A stretch of 64,000 bases of DNA. It comes from Imperialibacter sp. EC-SDR9 (GTDB lineage: Bacteria > Bacteroidota > Bacteroidia > Cytophagales > Cyclobacteriaceae). Positions within the stretch are counted from its first letter, which is position 1. Every line of letters begins with the position of its first letter. The notes beneath the pieces were generated by a model. The model had not been told where the DNA came from. It saw nothing but the letters and a program-made list of their open reading frames with translations, and made no database searches. The position numbers were made by a program, and so were the translations under genes. Shown here one piece after another: positions 36,536 through 45,432 of this stretch. The stretch is taken from positions 62,001 to 126,000 of the forward strand of contig NZ_LR701589.1 in assembly GCF_902498805.1 (NCBI RefSeq). Reading direction: 5' to 3'.

Positions 36536-36898
36536 ATGAAATTTGTAACCAAAAGAATCCACGCTTACCTGGACTATCCTGTGGCGGTGGCATTGATGGC
36601 TCTGCCTTTTGTACTTGGGCTGGGTAGGTCGCATACGTTCGCTCTACAGCTCTCCGTGGCCACAGGGGTCGCTGCCTTTGTTCTCACGCTGCTTACTGAC
36701 CACCACCTCGGCGTGATGCGGGTGATTCCCTACCGGGTTCACCTCATCGTAGACGCCCTGGTTGGAGCGACGTTCGTGCTGGCTCCCTTTGTCCTCTCCT
36801 TCAAAGGACTAGACACCTATTACTACCTGATCAACGGCGTGGCTGTGTTAGCAGTAGTAAGTATGCACAAACCCGAAGCGGTCAGTTCAAAGTCATAA
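36536..36898 (+). CDS. Small four-helix membrane protein (SPW-repeat-like)
   Basis: Protein of 120 residues with four hydrophobic helices. The first stretch MKFVTKRIHAYLDYPVAVALMALPFVLGL and the repeat YRVHLIVDALVGATFVLAPFVLSF look like two copies of one two-helix unit, the arrangement of SPW-repeat proteins. Function unknown. It lies 12 nt after the NTF2-like gene and 48 nt before the YHS gene. Confidence 0.72.
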   Translation: MKFVTKRIHAYLDYPVAVALMALPFVLGLGRSHTFALQLSVATGVAAFVLTLLTDHHLGVMRVIPYRVHLIVDALVGATFVLAPFVLSFKGLDTYYYLINGVAVLAVVSMHKPEAVSSKS

Positions 36899-36946
36899 TC
36901 AGGAACTATCATTTAAACATTTTAAAACCATACAAACAGACAAACA

Positions 36947-37405
36947 ATGAAAACATTTTCATTCATACTAGCAGCATTGCTTATTTCAACCATCGGCTTT
37001 TCACAGGACATCAAAGCCAGTTACAATATTGACGACAGCAAAATCGCTTTGCAAGGCTACAGCCCCGTGTCGTACCTTGATTTAGGGATTGCCCAAAAGG
37101 GCCAGAAGGAGTTCAAGGCTACCCACGACGGTGTGGCTTTCTACTTCACTGACGCTAAACAGAAAAAGGCCTTTGACGCCAACCCTGAGAGGTATTTGCC
37201 ACAATACGGAGGCTACTGTGCCTTTGGTGTGTCCGTTGGAGCAAAATTCAGGGTTGATCCTAATAAATTTGTTGTGAAAGACGGAAAATACTACTTATTT
37301 CTTTACAACATGGAAGTAGATGCCCAGCAACTGTGGCTGGAAGGCAATCACCACCAGTTGACCTCGAAAGCCGACGCTAACTGGAAAAAGCTGAGTAAAG
37401 AATAG
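36947..37405 (+). CDS. Secreted YHS-domain protein
   Basis: Protein of 152 residues with a signal peptide (FILAALLISTIGFSQ). The YHS domain starts ALQGYSPVSYLD and contains GVAFYFTDAKQKKAF and LPQYGGYCAFG, with one cysteine. YHS domains bind metal, often copper, in heavy-metal ATPases and related periplasmic proteins. It ends the Crp-led group and is followed by a clear terminator. The group together may respond to metal or redox stress; that is an inference. Confidence 0.85.
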   Translation: MKTFSFILAALLISTIGFSQDIKASYNIDDSKIALQGYSPVSYLDLGIAQKGQKEFKATHDGVAFYFTDAKQKKAFDANPERYLPQYGGYCAFGVSVGAKFRVDPNKFVVKDGKYYLFLYNMEVDAQQLWLEGNHHQLTSKADANWKKLSKE

Positions 37406-37429
37406 TTGCCAACAAGCAGTCAACTTCAC

Positions 37430-37461
37430 GCCACCTGTAGCACAGTGCCTCAGGTGGCTTT
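37430..37461 (+). terminator. Terminator after the YHS gene
   Basis: GCCACCTG (37430-37437) pairs perfectly with CAGGTGGC (37451-37458) and is followed by TTTAT. It closes the operon that begins at 35482, just before the UDG-like gene. Confidence 0.75.
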
Positions 37462-37474
37462 ATACCATTAGGAG

Positions 37475-38059
37475 ATGGACAAGCTTCTCAACGAGATCAG
37501 ACATTGCAGTGTGTGCAAAGAGCATTTGCCGTATGCACCCAGGCCCATCATTCAGGCCAGCCGGGCAGCCAAAGTGGTGGTGATAGGGCAGGCCCCGGGA
37601 CTCAAAGTGCAGCAAAGTGGCATTCCGTGGGACGATGCCAGCGGCGACAACCTGAGAAGCTGGCTGGGAATAGACCGGGAAACTTTCTACAATGACAAGC
37701 TGCTGACACTTATGCCCATGGGTTTTTGCTATCCTGGCACCGGAAAAAGTGGCGACCTGCCTCCAAGGCCGGAATGTGCGCCGTTGTGGCATCAACCAGT
37801 GATCGCCTCAATGCCGGAAGTACAACTCACACTGCTGATCGGGCAATATGCCCAGCCCCACTATTTGAAAGAAAGATGCATGAGCACTTTAACTGAGACA
37901 GTGAAGAACTATCAAGCCTATCTGCCGGAATACTTACCCCTTCCCCATCCATCGCCCCGCAACAATATATGGCAAAAGAAAAACAGCTGGTTTCGGGAAG
38001 AGGTGCTCCCCACCCTTCAATCCATCATATTACCCTTGTTAGAAAAAGATGACTATTGA
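37475..38059 (+). CDS. Uracil-DNA glycosylase superfamily protein
   Basis: Protein of 194 residues. Motif 1 is VVIGQAPG with the following GIPWDDASG, and motif 2 is PLPHPSPRN, as in the UDG family 4/5 type and its relatives. A CSVC pair at residues 11-14 lies where family 4 enzymes hold an iron-sulfur cluster; further cysteines occur near 109 and 135, but their spacing is not the standard one. Expected role: removal of uracil or damaged bases. The end overlaps the next gene by 11 nt. Confidence 0.8.
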   Translation: MDKLLNEIRHCSVCKEHLPYAPRPIIQASRAAKVVVIGQAPGLKVQQSGIPWDDASGDNLRSWLGIDRETFYNDKLLTLMPMGFCYPGTGKSGDLPPRPECAPLWHQPVIASMPEVQLTLLIGQYAQPHYLKERCMSTLTETVKNYQAYLPEYLPLPHPSPRNNIWQKKNSWFREEVLPTLQSIILPLLEKDDY

Positions 38060-38519
38060 GTTCAGGCAGCTTTCTGAGGTAAGCACCTCAGCCATTTTGG
38101 CGTTGATGAACAACCCCCTTGTGCGGCGTCAGATGCCCCTGCTGACCGACTACTTTGACGAAGCCGCCTGCGCTGCCTTCGTAGCAGCCAAAACCCGGCT
38201 ATGGAACGAACATGGCTACGGTCCGTGGGCATTTGTGATAGACAATGAATTTGCCGGCTGGGGTGGCTTGCAGCCTGAGGGCGGCGAAGCCGACCTGGCC
38301 CTGGTGTTGCACCCCGACTACTGGGGCCTTGGAAAAAAGCTTCACCAGAAAATCATTGGCCGGGCCTTTACAGAAATGGGGCTGGAGTCCGTCACCGTGC
38401 TGTTTCCCCCCAGTCGAACCAGGGTGAAAGGCCTGCTGCGTCTCGGCTTCACAGAAGACAGCGAGGTGTATATAGGCCAGCATCGCTTCATCAGGTACCG
38501 GCTCCGAAGGTCTGACTAA
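38049..38519 (+). CDS. GNAT-family N-acetyltransferase
   Basis: Acetyltransferase of 156 residues of the RimJ-like type. The fold is seen in GPWAFVIDNEFAGWGGLQPE, the strand DLALVLHPDYWGLGKKLHQKI (acetyl-CoA loop) and VLFPPSRTRVKGLLRLGF. The substrate is unknown. It overlaps the glycosylase gene by 11 nt, so the two are cotranslated. Confidence 0.82.
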   Translation: MTIEFRQLSEVSTSAILALMNNPLVRRQMPLLTDYFDEAACAAFVAAKTRLWNEHGYGPWAFVIDNEFAGWGGLQPEGGEADLALVLHPDYWGLGKKLHQKIIGRAFTEMGLESVTVLFPPSRTRVKGLLRLGFTEDSEVYIGQHRFIRYRLRRSD

Positions 38520-38607
38520 GGGAATGATAGACATCGTTTCGTCAGGTAGTTTGTCGATAAGTGAGATAATTCCCTATTTTTATCAAACGCCCAAACACTA
38601 CCTACTC

Positions 38608-39876
38608 ATGAAGAGAAGAACCTTTGTCCGAAACGTAGCACTGGCCACGCCCGCACTGGCCTTTATGCCCTACCTCGATCTGTTTTCCAACCCACTAAAG
38701 GGGAAAGTAAAAATAACCGACGTGCAATGTGTGCTCGTTAAAATCGGCTTTCGGGTAAGTCCGCTCGTCAAGATCAGCACCAACGTGGGGCTGGTGGGTA
38801 TTGGCGAATGCCACCACGACGAAACCGGGTATGGCGCCAAAGACATCATCCAAAATGTTTGCAAGCCTATCCTGATGGATCAGGATCCGCTGGACCTTGA
38901 ATACCTCGTGTTCAAAATGAGCACCCGCACCTCGTACTATGGCGGCAACCATGGCCTGGCCACCCACGCCATCACTGGGGTGGAATTCGCTATGTGGGAT
39001 CTGATCGGCAAGATCACCGAACAGCCGGTGCACAAAATACTTGGTGGCGGCAGTCATGTGAAGGAAGTGAGGGCCTATGCCTCATCGGGTCCTCAGGACA
39101 TGCTGAGCAAGGAGTCCTGCGCAGAATTTGCTGAACTAATGAAAAGCCAGGGATGGACCGCTTGCAAAACCAATATTTTGAGAGACCAGGAGTGGAACAA
39201 GCTTGACAACCGCCGGCTGTCCAACGTGGAGGCCGACCGGAATGGAACAGGCTACGCCAACATGAGAGAAGCTCTCGGGCTCGAATTTGATATTGCCGTT
39301 CACTGCCACTGGGAGTTTGATTTCGACAGCGCACTAAGGCTGGCCAATGCAGTAGCACCTATACGTCCCATCTGGATGGAAGACCCTCTTCCCATTGCCT
39401 ACAACGAACAGTGGGTCAAGCTGACGGAAAAGTCGCCCGTTCCCATCCTCACCGGCGAAAACCTGTATACCCGGGACGACTTCAGGCCCTTTATTGTCAA
39501 CCAGGGAGTCAACCTGATTGAGATCGACGTGTCCATGGCGGGAGGCCTGCTGGAAGCCAAGAAAATCGCTGACATGGCAGAGACGTACTATATCCCAGTA
39601 TGTACCCACAATGTAGCCGGCCCTATTGCCACCATTGCGTCAGCCAATTTTGCTGCTTCAGTGCGGGAGTTTGTGGCCCACGAAGCGTTTATCTTCCATC
39701 CGAAGAACAAGGCAGGCAATGGCATCAACGGTGACCCTGATGTGCTTGGTTACGATAAGGACGTCATTAAAAACGGCCACATCCAGCTCAGCGAGCGGCC
39801 TGGTTTTGGGTTTGAGCTTAACGAGAAGCTTGTTAAAGAGAAGTATTTGGTAGAAGGCGAAAATTGGTGGAAATAG
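38608..39876 (+). CDS. Tat-exported enolase-superfamily (mandelate racemase-like) enzyme
   Basis: Protein of 422 residues. ATG at 38608 begins a twin-arginine signal (MKRRTFVRN then a hydrophobic run), so an upstream in-frame start is rejected. The enolase-superfamily barrel shows the metal-ligand strands WMEDPLP and TGENLYTRDDF and the late CTHNVAGP, with ACKTN carrying the usual lysine. Family members abstract a proton alpha to a carboxylate, for example in sugar-acid dehydration. Tat export of such an enzyme is typical of sugar-acid pathways of Cytophagales. It stands alone beside the defence island. Confidence 0.87.
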   Translation: MKRRTFVRNVALATPALAFMPYLDLFSNPLKGKVKITDVQCVLVKIGFRVSPLVKISTNVGLVGIGECHHDETGYGAKDIIQNVCKPILMDQDPLDLEYLVFKMSTRTSYYGGNHGLATHAITGVEFAMWDLIGKITEQPVHKILGGGSHVKEVRAYASSGPQDMLSKESCAEFAELMKSQGWTACKTNILRDQEWNKLDNRRLSNVEADRNGTGYANMREALGLEFDIAVHCHWEFDFDSALRLANAVAPIRPIWMEDPLPIAYNEQWVKLTEKSPVPILTGENLYTRDDFRPFIVNQGVNLIEIDVSMAGGLLEAKKIADMAETYYIPVCTHNVAGPIATIASANFAASVREFVAHEAFIFHPKNKAGNGINGDPDVLGYDKDVIKNGHIQLSERPGFGFELNEKLVKEKYLVEGENWWK

Positions 39877-40090
39877 GCGGGCAGGCAAAGCTTCGGTCTT
39901 ACAGCCTCTTCCTTCATATGGCTCGTGGACAGTTCGAAACAACGGGTGATGGGTGCAACGATGTGGGCATGGAGGGCGATGGTGAGGATGTGGATAGGCG
40001 ATATCTCTGGTTACCGACGGGGATCGCAGTCAGCATTTCTGCTACTGGCTGCTTAGCTGCTTTGACAAGCGAGGCTCCGACTAGGTCGTT

Positions 40091-41731
40091 CTATACTGCC
40101 TCAACTGTTGCTCCTATTTCCAGCCCTTGAAACTTGGTTCGCCTATTAAAAAGGGCTATTCTCATTTCTCTAAGTTCTTGAATCACCTCGTTTTGGACAC
40201 CTGGAAGTAAAATAGGATCGGTAAAGTTTAGAATCTCATCAAGGGTTGCCCCTATACTAAAAAGATGTTCTAATTCATCGTACTGCTCCTGATTGATCAA
40301 AGGATTATATGGTATTAATAAGCTCTTGAATTCTGTAGGAATCAATTCTAAAACTCCGCCTCCATAAAACCTTCCCTCAAGCTCCGCTAAAATCAAAGTA
40401 AGCGAATTGTAAAAAGAAAAAACAAGGTTTTGAGCACAGTACTCTTTTTTGCAGACGACTCGATAAAAAGAATCTGTAACCAGTACATTGGCGTCATTCA
40501 GAAAAATTCTTGGATACCAGTGACTCCTTTTGCAAAATATGGCATGTGAACTCCAAATACTCGGAACATGATACCAGTGAGTTCTTTTCGTCATTTTGTA
40601 CCTTTTATGGAGGTTGTCACTCTCGCCTTCCTCTACAAACTCTTGAGCACCTTTTGGAAGCTGTTCCTTTGGCACATTACTGAGGCAAACGAGATTGACA
40701 GACTTATCTTGGCTTCTTAACTGTTGAAAAGATTCGTTTGTAATTGTAATTGTATTATGAATAATATTACTCTTCTGCAAAATCGGCTTTATGTAAGCAG
40801 CATCTAAATTATACCTACGCAGTTCAGACAGCTTTCGAATAAAAAAACTATTAGCAGCGGTCACTATTCCCACTTCAGCTTTTTGACAATAATGCTTAAT
40901 AGGCAATAGGCTCAAATCAGCTGAAACAGTGTCAATTGTATTCAATTGTTCGTCGCTAAGAATATAATTCGTCCATTTGTCAAGTCTCTCTCTGTGAACG
41001 TTAAAATTCATCTCAGTGTAGTTTGGTATGGTTAGGTCACTGAGCTTGTCTACTTGATAGAAACTCACGCCCTGTTCATCCTCAATATCGTGAGATTTTA
41101 TACCTATAATAGCGACAACATCCTGTTCCGCATTTTCAAATATCAATTCGTTGAATGCGAATATTTCCACCCTATCAAAACTATCTAGTATCAAATTTCT
41201 TAATCCGCTAGTATATTTAACTTGTAATAACTCTGAAGGTAAGACAAAACACATCACTCCATCCCAATTTAAATTCTCAATTGCCCTGATCAGAAACGCT
41301 GGCCAAATATTTTTCACTTCACCTGAGATATTCGGTTGACAAATCTCCTTACATATTTCAATCTGATCGTCGGTTAAATACTCTTTACTGATATACGGAG
41401 GATTTCCAATTATTAGCGAATAGGTTTTCCGGAACTCAAATTGCAAAAAATCTTGAGCTAGGCCATTGATCTGTTCATCAGGTAAAAAGTTGCGCAACTT
41501 ACCAGTAGACTTGTCTAATTCGCAATTGTCAATTTCGACCAAATCCACCTTAACATCCCTATCGCTAATGTGGGGAAGTAACGACTGAATGAACTCACCA
41601 TCACCACAGCTCGGCTCCAACACAGTCAATGGACCAATTTTAGGTAAATAGTTGAGAAAAATATGATCAACAAGAAAAGTAGAAAGCACTTTTGGTGTAT
41701 AGTATGAACCTATTTGCTTCTTGTTATTCAT
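40091..41731 (-). CDS. N6-adenine DNA methyltransferase, TaqI/Eco57I-like
   Basis: Methyltransferase of 546 residues. GSYYTP (8-13) is the motif X region, VLEPSCGDGEF (38-47) is motif I, which binds S-adenosylmethionine, and NPPY at 110-113 is the catalytic motif IV for N6-adenine. Residues from about 250 on, with HWYHVPSIW and RIFLNDANVLVTDSFYRVV, resemble the M.TaqI-type target-recognition domain. Its start overlaps the HNH gene by 4 nt and it is last in the operon. No restriction domain is fused to it, unlike type IIG enzymes; the HNH protein next to it is the obvious partner. The target sequence is not predictable. AT-rich relative to the flanks. Confidence 0.88.
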   Translation of the reverse strand: MNNKKQIGSYYTPKVLSTFLVDHIFLNYLPKIGPLTVLEPSCGDGEFIQSLLPHISDRDVKVDLVEIDNCELDKSTGKLRNFLPDEQINGLAQDFLQFEFRKTYSLIIGNPPYISKEYLTDDQIEICKEICQPNISGEVKNIWPAFLIRAIENLNWDGVMCFVLPSELLQVKYTSGLRNLILDSFDRVEIFAFNELIFENAEQDVVAIIGIKSHDIEDEQGVSFYQVDKLSDLTIPNYTEMNFNVHRERLDKWTNYILSDEQLNTIDTVSADLSLLPIKHYCQKAEVGIVTAANSFFIRKLSELRRYNLDAAYIKPILQKSNIIHNTITITNESFQQLRSQDKSVNLVCLSNVPKEQLPKGAQEFVEEGESDNLHKRYKMTKRTHWYHVPSIWSSHAIFCKRSHWYPRIFLNDANVLVTDSFYRVVCKKEYCAQNLVFSFYNSLTLILAELEGRFYGGGVLELIPTEFKSLLIPYNPLINQEQYDELEHLFSIGATLDEILNFTDPILLPGVQNEVIQELREMRIALFNRRTKFQGLEIGATVEAV

Positions 41732-42375
41732 TTTTCAATGTCTTCAGCTTTGTATGGTCGAATACTTTCCTTTTGCACCAAAAGTGAAACTGCCTTTGAA
41801 AGCATATCTACACTTTTTTGATAAAGAAACTCTTTTAATTCAATCGACAGTTCACTTCCAGAGATTCTGCGTGATAATAATTGCAGATGCTTCACCTCCT
41901 TTTCAAGTCTGTTCAATAGAAATTTAGAACGCCTTTCAAGAATTAATTGGGGTCTATTGAGGTACAGCTTTTCAACTAAGTATTTTGCGGCGACAGATTG
42001 CCCATTTATGATCCAATCCTCACGGACAACGAATAATTTGTTATAATCCATCTTTGAAGGCTCCGGATAATAGACAAGTGGGATAGATGGATTTGAAGGT
42101 GGATCATTTGGCCAATCATTACCTTTGAAGCAGTTACATATTGAACATGCATAATAGAGGTTATTAAAGTCATCAATCAAGTGCCTAAACCTGGCGATTG
42201 ATTTTGGACGGTAATGCTCAACATGAAAATTACGTGTCCCACCAAAATTATTTTCATGGATCGCACAGTATACGCATTGAAATCTCCCCTCGTCAGCAAG
42301 TTGAGGCTTCCAATCTTGATAGCTGCCACTTGTTGGTGGTGTGGTTGATTCTTTAGGTATTCGAAACCATTTCAT
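41728..42375 (-). CDS. HNH endonuclease
   Basis: Nuclease of 215 residues. CVYC (34-37) and CSIC (77-80) form the zinc-binding pair; HVEHYRPKS (51-59) supplies the catalytic histidine, and NLYYACSICN the later asparagines. This is the McrA-like HNH arrangement. The C-terminal half is helical and unassigned, perhaps for DNA or protein contacts. It overlaps both neighbours by 4 nt. In its operon it is the only nuclease and is therefore the likely effector, either a restriction enzyme against unmethylated DNA or a regulated suicide nuclease. Confidence 0.85.
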   Translation of the reverse strand: MKWFRIPKESTTPPTSGSYQDWKPQLADEGRFQCVYCAIHENNFGGTRNFHVEHYRPKSIARFRHLIDDFNNLYYACSICNCFKGNDWPNDPPSNPSIPLVYYPEPSKMDYNKLFVVREDWIINGQSVAAKYLVEKLYLNRPQLILERRSKFLLNRLEKEVKHLQLLSRRISGSELSIELKEFLYQKSVDMLSKAVSLLVQKESIRPYKAEDIEK

Positions 42376-43013
42376 TTACGAAGCTTTTCTTCTATTTCTT
42401 GTTGAACCGCCTTTATAGCATCAAGAGTGTTATCAACATCATCTAAAAAAGTACTACGGTCGCTAATCGCAGTTAAGTGAGGGATTGACAAATCCATCTG
42501 CAAAGCCTTCATTTCAGTAACAAGTTTATTAGAAGCATGGCCGGAGGCTATTTTTTCTGCTATTTGAGCTAACCTGGACAATTTCTCTCCGTTGGCTTTA
42601 AAGTAGTTTTCGCCTGATTTCAAAATGGTATTTAAGTAATTGTCGATATCTTCATCGAACTTACTCCGGCGTAACACAAGATTGAAAGCTTTGATTGAAC
42701 TTTGTAAATCAGGCGTTCTCTCATAGTTAGTTATGGAAAACAGCGGCATGTCTGGTAAAGAATGGCGTATGAATTCTGCCACTTCATGTCCATAGTGCGC
42801 AACATTTCTTCCATCAACTTCCTGTTCATTTAGCCTTTCATCTAATATTAATGCAGACACCTCATTCTCCAGTATCCATTGGACATACGACTCAAAATCA
42901 AAAAACGGTTGACGGTCAATTACATTCCAAGATGTATCTTTAATGTTTCTTTCTACTTTTCTTCGAAAGCTTGTTCTCTGCGAATTTTTGTCGTCAATAA
43001 TTGCCAGTGTCAT
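42372..43013 (-). CDS. Stand-alone receiver-domain protein
   Basis: Protein of 213 residues. The first 125 residues are a receiver: acidic pair Asp7-Asp8 (IIDD), phospho-acceptor Asp58 (LILDERL), Ser93/Thr95 (LFSITNY) and Lys118 (RRSKFDED), so all phosphorylation residues are kept. The remaining 90 residues are helical, with no HTH or enzyme motif, and may dimerise or bind the partner. A regulator without DNA-binding domain, encoded between a kinase and a nuclease with 4-nt overlaps on both sides, should act by protein contact. I propose that it controls the HNH protein or the methyltransferase. Confidence 0.8.
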   Translation of the reverse strand: MTLAIIDDKNSQRTSFRRKVERNIKDTSWNVIDRQPFFDFESYVQWILENEVSALILDERLNEQEVDGRNVAHYGHEVAEFIRHSLPDMPLFSITNYERTPDLQSSIKAFNLVLRRSKFDEDIDNYLNTILKSGENYFKANGEKLSRLAQIAEKIASGHASNKLVTEMKALQMDLSIPHLTAISDRSTFLDDVDNTLDAIKAVQQEIEEKLRK

Positions 43014-45211
43014 TCTTCTGTATTTCTAGGTATCCATACTTTAAATAGTGCTCCTTTCAATTGGTCATCTTTTTCAACCGAAACCTCTCCCTTAAGTTCT
43101 TCTGCAGTGGATTTTACTATTGTAAGCCCCAAGCCAGTTCCTGTTTGTCGTCCTCTTGAGCCGACTTTGGTAGAAAACAATGGTCGCCAAATTTTAGATA
43201 TGTACTCACTAGCAACACCAGGCCCGGAATCAGCTACAGATATAACAAGTCCTCTTATGTCGTGCCGATGTTCACTATAAAGATCAACCCTGATTTTTCG
43301 CTTCCGATCGGAGTTCGGAACAGCGGTAAACGAATTTGTAATTAAATTCAAAATTATAGATTCGATGTCCATTGTATACGTATGAGCATAGATATTTGAC
43401 AGGTTTTGCTCCACTTCAATGTTTAGGGCATCTAATGCAGGTTTTATTTGCTCGATAGTATTACTAATAATTTCCTTAATTTTTCGATTACGTTTTACTC
43501 GTTTCTCACGTTCAATCCGACCAAGTGCAAATGCGCCCCAGCCTGCTATAAATTTCGCTTGATTATTCGCCTCCTTTAATTCATCAATTGCAAGATCTAT
43601 CTCAGGCTCTAACTCTTGCAAATAAGCTAAAGCATTTGCGGAAGCATCTTTAAAGGTATTTATTGCGCTTTCCGTTTCATGACCAAAGACAGCTGACGAA
43701 ATACCTAACGTAGCTAGCGCTCCTAATGTCCTTTTTTCATCAAGCAGTTCTTCGAATGCCTGCTCTGCTCTCTCTTTGATTTCAACAATTCGATTAATAC
43801 TATTCGTCAACGAACTTCCTTTATAATCCTTCTTTTCATTGATATACTTCTCTAAAGCAGCTAAGTCAGATTGCAACGAGTTTAGAGTGTCGGTAATAAA
43901 TTCAATAGAGCTCGACTTTGATTTGTCTCTAGGCTTTCCCCCCTGGTCTTCCTTGCTCACTAAGTCATAGCGATACTCCTCCAATAACCTCACAGAGCCA
44001 AGTACCACTGCTCTTAAATCCATAAAACTTTCATTTTCAACAAGACCTTCTCTTGCGGCGCTATCCTTCAAATCTTCGTTATTGTCTCGTGATATAAATA
44101 CAGACCCAACTATCTGATTGGGTGTTATTTTATACGTTGGTCTACTTACACCAGCAGGATCTTTAGCTTTCCTTTCAGCAAGGCCCAACCAATCCTGTCC
44201 CATTTGTGCATTAAATCCGTACGGCTTAACAGCGATGTTATCCCGGTAAATCTTTACTCCTGAATTTTGCTCCAAAAATGAGCGTAAATCGGTCATTGAA
44301 AAGTCTGTTCCACTTAGAAGTGATGATTTCCTCGGGAAAAAGGACAATTGCAAATTAAATGGGCCACACTTCAAATAATTTTCGAATTTTATACCTGTGC
44401 GAGTGTTGAATTGCTGAATATCAAAAATTTCTGTCTTGTTCAGTTTAGGATTTATCTTGTTTTTGAATTCGTAAATAAGTTCCTTTTTTCCATCAAAATG
44501 GAGTGTTAGATCAATTTCAGCCACATCATAAATCGCAGTCTTCACTGGTCTGGAAAACGAGGGGTCAATATCATTCTTAAGAAGAATTTCAAAATTTATT
44601 CCACTTGCAAACAATGGTGTAAAGAACGATAATTCTCGGTATAAGTCGGAAATGTTTTCCTCGGTCCAATCGTGTCTAAGATTTGTTATTTTTAACTCTG
44701 TACCTGACGTAGAGTTATATTGATCTTTCGGAATATTAAGTTCAGCCGATTCGATGACTTTTAACTTTATATCACTCACACTTTTGTTATCCGTGTCAAA
44801 TTCATCCCAGTTGACAAGCAATCCCTGTATCCTATCAAATTTGGATTTGGTAATGAGGGACATCTGCGCCCCTAGCCGGTCGGCAGCAATTCGCCCAATT
44901 CCTTTTTCGCCAGCTTTTCTCCTACCTTGTTGGCTTCGCTTTTTAACCCTCTTCTCGGAAAAACCAATAGTTAGCCAATTTGCATCAATTTCAAGCTCCG
45001 TCATTCCAAAGCCGTTGTCGGCAACTCTAACATAAGGTTCAGGAGTCTTACAAAAGATTTCTACTTCAACCTTAGATGCGTCTGCATCATAACTGTTTTT
45101 TATTAATTCAATAAGAGCTGTTGTATGATCTTTGATGCTCTCCCTCCCCAACTGTAATATTAGTCGTGCGTCTATCTTGAAATTTTTCTGTGAGCTATTC
45201 GTGTGATCCAA
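43010..45211 (-). CDS. Histidine kinase with N-terminal MORC/Hsp90-like GHKL ATPase
   Basis: Protein of 733 residues with two GHKL ATPase domains. The first (1-180) has an N box ELIKNSYDA (35-43), ADNGFGM (64-70) and GEKGIGR (101-107), the MORC/MutL/Hsp90 form; residues about 180-410 look like its transducer domain, ending DSAAREGLVENESF. A coiled coil (440-500) leads to a DHp helix with His511-Glu512 (FGHETES). The second ATPase has NLITNS (622-627), DSGPG (661-665) and GTGLGLTIVK (691-700). No transmembrane helix is visible, so it is cytoplasmic. It heads the four-gene operon. MORC-type ATPases clamp DNA, so it may sense foreign DNA and pass phosphate to the receiver protein. Confidence 0.86.
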   Translation of the reverse strand: MDHTNSSQKNFKIDARLILQLGRESIKDHTTALIELIKNSYDADASKVEVEIFCKTPEPYVRVADNGFGMTELEIDANWLTIGFSEKRVKKRSQQGRRKAGEKGIGRIAADRLGAQMSLITKSKFDRIQGLLVNWDEFDTDNKSVSDIKLKVIESAELNIPKDQYNSTSGTELKITNLRHDWTEENISDLYRELSFFTPLFASGINFEILLKNDIDPSFSRPVKTAIYDVAEIDLTLHFDGKKELIYEFKNKINPKLNKTEIFDIQQFNTRTGIKFENYLKCGPFNLQLSFFPRKSSLLSGTDFSMTDLRSFLEQNSGVKIYRDNIAVKPYGFNAQMGQDWLGLAERKAKDPAGVSRPTYKITPNQIVGSVFISRDNNEDLKDSAAREGLVENESFMDLRAVVLGSVRLLEEYRYDLVSKEDQGGKPRDKSKSSSIEFITDTLNSLQSDLAALEKYINEKKDYKGSSLTNSINRIVEIKERAEQAFEELLDEKRTLGALATLGISSAVFGHETESAINTFKDASANALAYLQELEPEIDLAIDELKEANNQAKFIAGWGAFALGRIEREKRVKRNRKIKEIISNTIEQIKPALDALNIEVEQNLSNIYAHTYTMDIESIILNLITNSFTAVPNSDRKRKIRVDLYSEHRHDIRGLVISVADSGPGVASEYISKIWRPLFSTKVGSRGRQTGTGLGLTIVKSTAEELKGEVSVEKDDQLKGALFKVWIPRNTEE

Positions 45212-45432
45212 AATTTTGCCTTTAGTTATATAAATGGCGTACTGTGTAAATCTATTGATTTTGAGGGACGAATCAAGGCCTCTTCAAAAGGTAGACAGTT
45301 CGATCAATCGTGGTCATGCAGCATTTTTAATTGACATTCCCAGGCTTAATCACGAAAAAATTCCCAAAAACTCTAAACATGCAGGCTAAATATAACAAGA
45401 AGTGTAGATAAAAACATACCCTTTTACCCGAC

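Noticed and set aside
40091-45211. Integrated prophage or integrative element
   Set aside because: The block is AT-rich and foreign-looking, but there is no integrase, no phage structural gene and no flanking direct repeat that I could find.
43010-45211. Detocs-type defence kinase
   Set aside because: Detocs kinases have a TPR-like sensor and a receiver fused to an effector enzyme; here the sensor is a GHKL ATPase and the receiver has no effector domain.
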